From: Actinomycetes bacterium
Lineage (GTDB): Bacteria > Actinomycetota > Actinomycetes > Mycobacteriales > Mycobacteriaceae
Assembly: GCA_023416315.1 (NCBI GenBank)
Contig: JAEZIA010000221.1
Span: 1-7,639, forward strand
DNA length: 7,639 nt
Reading direction: 5' to 3'
Positions 1 to 7,639 of the stretch are shown here, piece by piece (within the stretch, counting starts at the first letter, position 1; every line of letters starts with the position of its first letter). Below the pieces are notes generated by a model. The model was not told where the DNA came from. It made no database searches and worked only from the letters and a program-made list of their open reading frames with translations. The position numbers and the translations under genes are program-made.

Positions 1-2624
<2,624 letters not shown>

Positions 2625-2630
2625 GATGCA

Positions 2631-2637
2631 TCCTTCC
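2631..2637 (-). promoter_or_regulatory. Shine-Dalgarno site deciding the rpoB start
   Basis: GGAAGGA on the minus strand ends 6 nt before TTG at 2624. It lies inside the coding stretch that would be used if the upstream GTG at 2642 were the start. The GTG has only a weak GGA about 13 nt upstream. This favours TTG initiation. Confidence 0.6.
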
Positions 2638-2656
2638 AGCACCTAATGCGACTTTT

Positions 2657-2775
2657 CCGGAGGTCATCCGGGAGGCCGCGTAATCTGCGTCGGTTCGGCT
2701 GGCCTTCTCGAGGCCCGGCCTTTCACCGAACGCACGCGACATGCAACAGGTCTCTGAGCTGGGATATGACTCAGA
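2657..2775 (-). other. Cluster of short hairpins in the rpoB leader
   Basis: Three perfect short inverted repeats lie between the predicted promoter and rpoB: TCTGAG/CTCAGA (2753-2775, 6-bp stem, 11-nt loop), GGCCT/AGGCC (2701-2715, 5-bp stem, 5-nt loop) and CCGGA/TCCGG (2657-2671, 5-bp stem, 5-nt loop). None is followed by a U-run, so they are not terminators. In GC-rich DNA some short stems are expected by chance. No known riboswitch or protein-binding leader was recognised. Confidence 0.3.
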
Positions 2776-2837
2776 CGAGGACCGGCGAGTGTCAGGTGCA
2801 GGTTGAGGTGGGCAGGAGGCAGCCAGCGCAACGTCCA

Positions 2838-2866
2838 ACAATAGCGCAAGACGGCGCATTCCTCAA
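2838..2866 (-). promoter_or_regulatory. Predicted housekeeping promoter of rpoB
   Basis: On the minus strand, a -35 hexamer TTGAGG (2861-2866) is followed by exactly 17 nt and a -10 hexamer TATTGT (2838-2843). TATTGT fits the mycobacterial TANNNT consensus, and the -35 matches TTGACA at four positions. Transcription would begin near 2831, giving a leader of about 205 nt before TTG 2624. I recall reports of two promoters driving rpoB-rpoC in M. smegmatis. I could find only this one good match, so a second promoter may be weaker or may lie within or upstream of the hydrolase gene. Confidence 0.6.
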
Positions 2867-2997
2867 CAAGCCCATGCCGGGCGGGCTGACGCTGGCTGGC
2901 GATCTAGCTACCCATGCACACATGCTGGTGAACAGACTGACCCGTTTGTGCCTTTCCGTCAAGGGATAACGCGGCGTTTGGTGTGGAAATTACCGGT

Positions 2998-5394
2998 TCA
3001 GGCGGCAATTGCGGCGGCGGCCGCGACACCCGGCTGAGTCGGCAGGACAATCGCGGCGGTCGGGCCCATAATGATCGGTTCCCCGGCGTTGCCGTACAGC
3101 CCGAACTGTGGTGCGGCGGGGCCGGCGCCAACATAGAAGTCGTTGATCCAGCCTGCGGCCAGGGTGTGCACGGCGCTGGGGTTACCGGGCACGGCCCGCC
3201 GAACGATGAGCTCGGCGAAGAAGTCGAAGAACGGGTCGGAGCCGATGACCGAGTCGACGTGCGAACCGTTGACAAGCTCGACGCCGACGAACTGATCCGG
3301 GCGTTCGGCGATCAGCTGCGTGGTGGTTCGGCCGAACGCATTCCACGGCTGCGCGGGCGCGGCGATCTGGTAGACGGGAATGCCGTCGAGGGCGGCCAGT
3401 GCATCGGCCAGGCCGTTGCCGTTGGCGACGCCGTCGAACATCACCACGCCCAGCAAATGATTGTCGGCACCGGGCGCCAGCGACGTGAGGTACTTGCCGC
3501 CCGCGGCCACGGCCAGTCCCCCACCGGCCGAGTGCCCGGCGAGCGTGAAGTCCTGCGGCAGCGTGCCCTGATAGCCGGCGTTGGCGGCGCTGATCACCAG
3601 TGCGGCCCGTTCACCGAGGAACAGATCGGCCACCCCCTGCTGCATCGCGGGATCGTTGATCCGGCAGGTCGGGCAGGTCAGCGGCGCGAAGGACGGCAGG
3701 GTGGTCGTGACCACGGTGCTGTTGGTCTGCTGCGCCAGCGAGCGGGCCAGCACGGTGTAGAAGGACTTGGTGGCCAGAAAGCCGTGCTGCAGGTAGATGA
3801 TCCCGGTGGCCTGGACCGAGCCGTCGGCCTGCGTCGGGAAATACCAGTCGGCCGGGACGTTGTAGGTCCGCGAGCCGACTGCGATGGTCAGTGAGGTGTT
3901 GCCGGTGCGGACCCCGGTCACGCCGTTCGGGGTCGGCACGGTCACGGCGGGACTGCCCGCGACCGGGACGATGGCGGCGGGGTTGGCTGAGCCGCCGAAG
4001 ATCAGCGGCATGACGAGCGCGGTCCACTTCTTCATCAGCTTCTCGATCGGTCCGAGCTGGCTGGCCAGCGGCGTGGGCAACACGACGGCGGCGGCGTTGC
4101 CCAGAATGATCGGCCGGCCCGCGGGCCCGTAGATCCCGAACTGCGGCGCATCGGGGCCGGCGCCGACATAGAAGTCGTTGATCCAACCGCTGCTCAGGGT
4201 GTAGACCGCCGACGTGGCGCCGGGCGGCGAGCGCTTGGTCACCAGTTGGGAGGCGAAGTCGATGAGCGGGTTGCTGCCCAGCATCGCGTCCACGTGCGAA
4301 CCCTTGACCAGCACGACGCCGTCGAACTGGTCGGGTCGCAGCGCCAACAGCTGATCGGTGGTGGTGCCGAAGGTGTTCCACATCTGGGCCGGCGCCGCGA
4401 TCTGATACACCGGGATGTCGCGGGTGTCGAGACTGGCGATGGCCTGCGGCAGGGTGCCGTTCATGGTGACGCCGTCGTACATCACCACACCGAGCAGATG
4501 GTTCTCGTCACCGGGCGCCAGCGCGTCCACGTAATAGCCGCCGACCGACGTCGACCACCCGCCGCCTGCGGAGTGCCCGGCAAGGACGAAGTCGGCGGGC
4601 AGGACGCCTTCGTACCCGGCCTGGCTGGCGCTGATGGTCAGGGCCGAACGGTCGCCGAGGAACATCGTGGCGGCGGCCTTCTGCATCGACGGCCCGTAGA
4701 GCGTGCAGCCGCCGCATCGGAGCTGACCGAACGACGGCAGCGTGGGGGCGACCACGATCGAGTTGGTGTCCTGGGCCAGCTGGGTGGCCAGCGCCGAATA
4801 GAACGTCTTGTTGGCCAGGAACCCGTGCTGGAGCCAGATCACGCCGTTGGCCTGCACCGAACCGTCGGCCTGGGTGGGGAAGTACCAGTCGGCCGGGGCG
4901 TTGAAACCGCCGTTGACCGGGATCGTCAGCGTCGAATGCCCGACCTTGACGCCGGTGACGCCGTTGGTTGCCGGCGGGGTGACGACGGCCGATGCCGCCG
5001 GGGCGGAGCCGGCGGCGGGACGCGCGCTGGTGCCGGTGGCCGGCGGCGTGGTGGAGCCGGTGGCCGGCGGCGTCACGCCGAGCACGGATAGCACGCCCGT
5101 CAGCAGTTTGGCGGCGGGTCGGGAACTCGCCTTGGGTGCGGCCTTGGGTGTGATCTTGGCGGCCGGTTTCGCGCGCGGACCGGAGACGACGGCCGCGACG
5201 GCGGTGCGGTGCTTGCCGGTCCCGGCGGCCGGAGTCGACCTGGTCGCCGATCCCTGCGAGGTCGACGGGGCGCCCGAATGGCCGGGGCTGCCTGCGGTGT
5301 CGGCGGCCGCGGTGGCGCTGCCGGTCAGCAGGCCCGCGCCGATACCCGCGAAGACGGCAACCGCCCCCCACCAGACCCGCCGGTCGCGAAACAC
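2998..5394 (-). CDS. Secreted protein with two tandem alpha/beta-hydrolase domains
   Basis: A 798-residue predicted esterase or lipase of unknown substrate. Residues 1-31 form a signal peptide: RDRR, a hydrophobic VWWGAVAVFAGIGAGLL core, then an AxA cleavage site near 29-31. There is no lipobox. Residues 32-143 are a Pro/Ala/Thr/Lys-rich linker. Hydrolase domain 1 spans about 144-440: oxyanion-type LQHGF at 188-192, nucleophile GHSAGG with Ser275, Asp307 in YDG, His367 in GSHVD. Domain 2 spans about 490-786, with Ser622, Asp654 and His712 in the same motifs. The only four cysteines form CxxC pairs (227/230, 574/577). The pattern HGFxxxxxFYxxL plus GHSxGG resembles chlorophyllase/dienelactone-hydrolase-type enzymes (my inference). 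The start is GTG 5394, with AGGAGG 6 nt upstream; a TTG at 5463 would put 23 polar residues before the signal peptide. The gene is separated from mkl by a strong terminator. Confidence 0.88.
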   Translation of the reverse strand: MFRDRRVWWGAVAVFAGIGAGLLTGSATAAADTAGSPGHSGAPSTSQGSATRSTPAAGTGKHRTAVAAVVSGPRAKPAAKITPKAAPKASSRPAAKLLTGVLSVLGVTPPATGSTTPPATGTSARPAAGSAPAASAVVTPPATNGVTGVKVGHSTLTIPVNGGFNAPADWYFPTQADGSVQANGVIWLQHGFLANKTFYSALATQLAQDTNSIVVAPTLPSFGQLRCGGCTLYGPSMQKAAATMFLGDRSALTISASQAGYEGVLPADFVLAGHSAGGGWSTSVGGYYVDALAPGDENHLLGVVMYDGVTMNGTLPQAIASLDTRDIPVYQIAAPAQMWNTFGTTTDQLLALRPDQFDGVVLVKGSHVDAMLGSNPLIDFASQLVTKRSPPGATSAVYTLSSGWINDFYVGAGPDAPQFGIYGPAGRPIILGNAAAVVLPTPLASQLGPIEKLMKKWTALVMPLIFGGSANPAAIVPVAGSPAVTVPTPNGVTGVRTGNTSLTIAVGSRTYNVPADWYFPTQADGSVQATGIIYLQHGFLATKSFYTVLARSLAQQTNSTVVTTTLPSFAPLTCPTCRINDPAMQQGVADLFLGERAALVISAANAGYQGTLPQDFTLAGHSAGGGLAVAAGGKYLTSLAPGADNHLLGVVMFDGVANGNGLADALAALDGIPVYQIAAPAQPWNAFGRTTTQLIAERPDQFVGVELVNGSHVDSVIGSDPFFDFFAELIVRRAVPGNPSAVHTLAAGWINDFYVGAGPAAPQFGLYGNAGEPIIMGPTAAIVLPTQPGVAAAAAIAA
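3037..3927 (-). repeat. Second copy of the duplicated hydrolase domain
   Basis: Encodes residues about 490-786 of the secreted hydrolase, from NGVTGV to the VLPT tail. It matches the first copy at about 60% identity by eye, with a near-constant offset of 345-347 residues. Shared blocks include PADWYFPTQADGSVQA, LAGHSAGGG, NHLLGVVM, IPVYQIAAPAQ and GWINDFYVGAGP. The copy lacks two residues between the Asp and His motifs. Confidence 0.9.
4075..4965 (-). repeat. First copy of the duplicated hydrolase domain
   Basis: Encodes residues about 144-440 of the same protein. It is preceded by a Pro/Ala linker with a short hydrophobic helix-like stretch (LLTGVLSVLG). The second copy is likewise preceded by a hydrophobic stretch (LMKKWTALVMPLIFGG) and a Pro/Ala linker, so the duplicated unit may have included the linker. 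Confidence 0.9.
5032..5073 (-). repeat. 24-bp-period direct repeat in the hydrolase linker
   Basis: An 18-bp block occurs twice, at 5032-5049 and 5056-5073, 24 bp apart. It encodes two copies of an eight-residue unit beginning TPPATG. A third TPPAT lies at residues 139-143, just before the first hydrolase domain. This is a simple in-frame repeat of the kind that changes length by slippage. Confidence 0.75.
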
Positions 5395-5400
5395 CAGACG

Positions 5401-5406
5401 CCTCCT
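5401..5406 (-). promoter_or_regulatory. Shine-Dalgarno site of the secreted hydrolase gene
   Basis: A perfect AGGAGG lies 6 nt upstream of GTG 5394. It selects this start over the in-frame TTG at 5463 and places the signal peptide at the N-terminus. No convincing -10/-35 pair was found between the terminator and this site. A TTGACC at 5458-5463 lacks a -10 partner at usual spacing. Confidence 0.85.
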
Positions 5407-5514
5407 CGACAATCGGGGCAAACCGTATCCGAGCCCACCGTCGCAGAAGGGCGAATTGGTCAAAGCGTCATTTCCTGCGAGTGCGCCGGATCCCGCGGCC
5501 CACTCGGAAGGTCA

Positions 5515-5568
5515 CACGAAAAGCGAAGGGGCCCAATCGATTCCGATTGGACCCCTTCGCTTTTCGTG
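5515..5568 (-). terminator. Strong two-way intrinsic terminator after mkl
   Basis: Two 25-nt arms (5515-5539 and 5544-5568) enclose a 4-nt loop. The only non-Watson-Crick position is a G-U pair when transcribed on the minus strand (C-A on the plus strand). Each arm carries AAAA before a GC-rich core and TTTT after it, so the core GCGAAGGGG/CCCCTTCGC is followed by U4 in both directions. It begins about 10 nt past the mkl stop and should end the mkl transcript. It could also stop antisense transcription coming from the hydrolase side. Confidence 0.9.
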
Positions 5569-5578
5569 CTACGTCAGG

Positions 5579-6601
5579 TCAGTTGGCGTCTTCGCCGGCG
5601 AAGGTGTGCGACCGCAGCTTGTGGGTGCCTTCGAGGTCGTCGCGAATCGCTTCCTGGGCGGCCGGCGGCAGGGTGTGCAGGATTTGGCGCACCCGGTCCT
5701 GGCGGCGGTACACGGCCTGCCGCTCGGGAATGCCCGGGGTGACCGTCAGCTGCGGCGGCACACCCTCGATTTCCTCGACACCACCGTCGTGGTGACCGGC
5801 GTCGACCATGGCCTGCTCTTCAGCCATCGTCGCCTCGTCCTTCTCCTCCGACATGCCGATCGGGCCGATACGGCGGCCGTTGAGGAACTGGCGCACCACC
5901 GGCTCCTCCGAGGTCAGCAGCACCTCGCGCGGGCCGAACATCACCAGGTGCTTACGGAACAGCATGCCGATGTTGTCGGGCACCGTGCGGGCGATGTTGA
6001 TGTTGTGGGTCACGATCAGGATCGTGGCGTCGATCTGAGCGTTGATGTCGATCAGCAGCTGGCTCAGGTACGCGGTACGGACCGGGTCCAGACCGGAGTC
6101 GGGCTCATCGCAGAGGATGATCTGCGGATCCAACACCAGCGACCGCGCCAGGCCGGCGCGCTTGCGCATACCACCGGAGATCTCGCCGGGGAACTTGTTC
6201 TCGTCGCCACCCAAGCCGACCATGTCGAGCTTTTCCATGACGATCTGACGGATTTCGCTTTCCTTCTTCTTCGTGTGCTCGCGAAGCGGGAACGCGGTGT
6301 TGTCGAACAGGTTCATCGAGCCGAACAGCGCGCCGTCCTGGAACATGACGCCGAACAGCGTGCGGATCTCGTAAAGCTCCTTGGCCGAGCACTCGATGAT
6401 GTTGGTGCCGTCGACGATGATCTTGCCGCGCTCGGGGCGCAGCAGACCGATCAGCGACTTCAGGAACACGGACTTGCCGGTACCGGACGGCCCCAGCAGA
6501 ACGCTCACCTCACCTGCAGGAAGGTCGAAGGTGACGTCCTCCCAGATTCGCTGGGACCCGAAGGACTTCGTCAGTCCCTCAACCTGAATACCGATGCCCA
6601 C
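5579..6601 (-). CDS. mkl: Mce-transporter ATPase Mkl/MceG
   Basis: ABC-transporter ATPase that, in mycobacteria, powers the Mce systems importing lipids such as cholesterol and fatty acids; it works on the cytoplasmic face with the YrbE permeases. The 340-residue protein shows Walker A GPSGTGKS (37-44), Q-loop Gln88, signature ISGGMRKR (141-148), Walker B ILCDEP (162-167), D-loop SGLDP (169-173) and switch His199. A C-terminal extension of about 100 residues (GRRIGPIGMSEEKDEATMAEEQA and beyond) is characteristic of MceG. The sequence is close throughout to M. tuberculosis Rv0655 as I remember it. The start is GTG 6601, with GGGAGGA at 6607-6613; an in-frame stop at 6629-6631 excludes the longer N-terminus annotated in M. 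tuberculosis. It lies 180 bp downstream of rplL behind a terminator, and its partner permease genes are not in this window. Confidence 0.96.
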   Translation of the reverse strand: MGIGIQVEGLTKSFGSQRIWEDVTFDLPAGEVSVLLGPSGTGKSVFLKSLIGLLRPERGKIIVDGTNIIECSAKELYEIRTLFGVMFQDGALFGSMNLFDNTAFPLREHTKKKESEIRQIVMEKLDMVGLGGDENKFPGEISGGMRKRAGLARSLVLDPQIILCDEPDSGLDPVRTAYLSQLLIDINAQIDATILIVTHNINIARTVPDNIGMLFRKHLVMFGPREVLLTSEEPVVRQFLNGRRIGPIGMSEEKDEATMAEEQAMVDAGHHDGGVEEIEGVPPQLTVTPGIPERQAVYRRQDRVRQILHTLPPAAQEAIRDDLEGTHKLRSHTFAGEDAN

Positions 6602-6663
6602 GCGATTCCTCCCGCTGGTGCCGAACAGTCATCACCACACGCATCCTGCCTGTGGCTTGAGTC

Positions 6664-6674
6664 ACTGTAACCTA
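6664..6674 (-). promoter_or_regulatory. Candidate -10 element for mkl
   Basis: Two overlapping minus-strand hexamers fit TANNNT: TAGGTT (6669-6674) and TACAGT (6664-6669). Neither has a good -35 at 16-19 nt, but mycobacterial -35 boxes are often weak. Transcription would start near 6657, leaving a leader of about 55 nt. The position, just after the rplL terminator, is where an mkl promoter would be expected. Confidence 0.25.
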
Positions 6675-6710
6675 CTCGCCTTCGGCGCCACACTCGGTCG
6701 CCGGAAACGA

Positions 6711-6747
6711 CTGTGGGGCCGGTCTGTTTGCCAGACCAGCCCCACAG
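6711..6747 (-). terminator. Intrinsic terminator of the rplJ-rplL operon
   Basis: Sixteen-nt arms (6711-6726 and 6732-6747) enclose a 5-nt loop. On the minus-strand RNA the single mismatch becomes a G-U pair. The stem starts about 35 nt past the rplL stop and is followed by UCGUUUCC, a poor U-tract, so termination may be incomplete and allow some read-through into mkl. Confidence 0.75.
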
Positions 6748-6781
6748 CTGACGTGCCGGTTGATACCGGCGTCGATACGTC

Positions 6782-7174
<393 letters not shown>

Positions 7175-7210
7175 GGTGTTTCCTTATCTGTTTTCGGGTT
7201 GGTGGTCTGG

Positions 7211-7639
7211 TTACGCGGCGTCGGAGTTTTCCGAAGCCTTCTTTTCCTGCAGAGCTGCGGCCAGGCGGGCGACCTGGGACGCGGGGGCTGCGAACAGCGC
7301 CGCGGCCTGGGACTGCTTCGCCTTGAGTGCGCCGGCCATCTTGGACAGCAGCACCTCGCGCGACTCGAGATCGGCGATCCGCTCGACCTCGGAGACGGTC
7401 AGCGCGCGACCGTCCATGTAGCCGCCCTTGACGACCAGTGCCTTGTTGTCCTTGGCGAACTTCTTGAGCGCCTTGGCGGCGTCGACGGGCTCACCGTCGA
7501 TGAACGCGATGGCGGTCGGGCCGGCGAACAGATCGTCCAGACCCTCGATGCCGGCTTCGGCAGCCGCACGCTTGACCAAGGTGTTCTTGGCAACCGTGTA
7601 GGTGGTTCCGTCGCCCAGCGACCTGCGCAGCTCGGCAAG
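7211..7639 (-). CDS. rplJ: 50S ribosomal protein L10 (5' end off-window)
   Basis: Base of the ribosomal stalk; it binds 23S rRNA and, through its C-terminal helix, L7/L12 dimers. The visible 142 residues start at LAELRRSLGDG and run in one frame to TAA at 7211. By comparison with the M. tuberculosis protein about 35 N-terminal residues are missing beyond the window edge. Conserved blocks are TYTVAKNTLVKRA, GIEGLDDLFAGPTAIAF, KALVVKGGYMDGR and VERIADLESREVLLSKMAG. The C-terminal PASQVARLAAALQEKK is the L7/L12-binding helix. In many bacteria L10 with L7/L12 represses its own mRNA; that leader is outside this window. Confidence 0.97.
   Translation of the reverse strand, partial: LAELRRSLGDGTTYTVAKNTLVKRAAAEAGIEGLDDLFAGPTAIAFIDGEPVDAAKALKKFAKDNKALVVKGGYMDGRALTVSEVERIADLESREVLLSKMAGALKAKQSQAAALFAAPASQVARLAAALQEKKASENSDAA

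Larger units (their letters stand above)
2625..2997 (-). other. Non-coding region between the hydrolase gene and rpoB
   Basis: This stretch holds no convincing gene. Read on the minus strand it contains, in order: about 110 nt after the hydrolase stop with no clear intrinsic terminator; a short inverted repeat AGCCC/GGGCT (2869-2887) touching the upstream side of a promoter; a SigA-type promoter (2838-2866); and a predicted untranslated leader of about 205 nt with three short perfect hairpins. Small frames here (for example an 82-codon frame starting at ATG 2859 and running into rpoB) begin upstream of the predicted transcription start and have no recognisable product, so I treat them as chance. 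Confidence 0.6.

Noticed and set aside
2983..3894. Plus-strand open frames opposite the hydrolase gene (303 codons here, 281 codons at 4246-5091)
   Set aside because: Both lie opposite the duplicated domains and resemble each other only because the sense strand is duplicated. Codon pattern and composition indicate shadows.
5377..5382. Twin-arginine (Tat) export motif in the hydrolase signal peptide (DRRVWW)
   Set aside because: The Arg pair is not in an S/T-R-R-x-F-L-K context; a general Sec signal explains the sequence as well.
5395..5463. N-terminal extension of the hydrolase to TTG 5463
   Set aside because: It would place 23 polar residues before the signal peptide, and the perfect AGGAGG points to GTG 5394.
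5458..5463. TTGACC as the -35 of a hydrolase promoter
   Set aside because: No TANNNT hexamer lies 16-19 nt downstream; the nearest (TACGGT) is about 30 nt away.
4808..6670. 620-codon plus-strand open frame crossing the hydrolase start, the terminator and mkl
   Set aside because: It runs through the strong hairpin and antisense to two clear genes. Its composition is that of a reverse-complement shadow with no recognisable motif.

Overview
The window is a piece of a high-GC actinobacterial chromosome. It is almost certainly from a non-tuberculous Mycobacterium (Mycolicibacterium-like). RpoB, the Mkl/MceG ATPase, L7/L12 and L10 read almost residue for residue like the mycobacterial proteins I remember, and the Mce-specific ATPase is typical of mycobacteria and close relatives. 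All real genes lie on the minus strand, so transcription runs from high to low coordinates. The long plus-strand reading frames are antisense shadows of GC-rich genes.

Right to left, in the direction of transcription: the 3' part of rplJ (ribosomal protein L10, 7211-7639, start off-window); rplL (L7/L12, 6782-7174); a 16-bp terminator hairpin (6711-6747); mkl/mceG (ATPase of the Mce lipid importers, 5579-6601); a very strong 25-bp two-way terminator hairpin (5515-5568); a 798-residue secreted protein made of two tandem alpha/beta-hydrolase domains (2998-5394); a 373-bp non-coding region with a good housekeeping promoter and a structured leader (2625-2997); and the first three quarters of rpoB (RNA polymerase beta subunit, 1-2624, running off the left edge).

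The ribosomal, mkl and rpoB genes are ordinary core genes. rplL-mkl-rpoB adjacency is what I recall for fast-growing mycobacteria, whereas M. tuberculosis carries extra genes in these gaps. The accessory element is the hydrolase gene between mkl and rpoB. It has its own strong ribosome-binding site, sits behind a terminator, and encodes a signal peptide, a basic proline/alanine-rich linker, and two roughly 60%-identical hydrolase domains (estimate by eye). Each domain keeps Ser, Asp and His at triad positions and a CxxC pair. Its substrate is unknown. Placement beside the lipid-import ATPase is suggestive but could be coincidental, because the terminator separates the two transcripts.

I see no mobile elements, CRISPR arrays, tRNA or rRNA genes.
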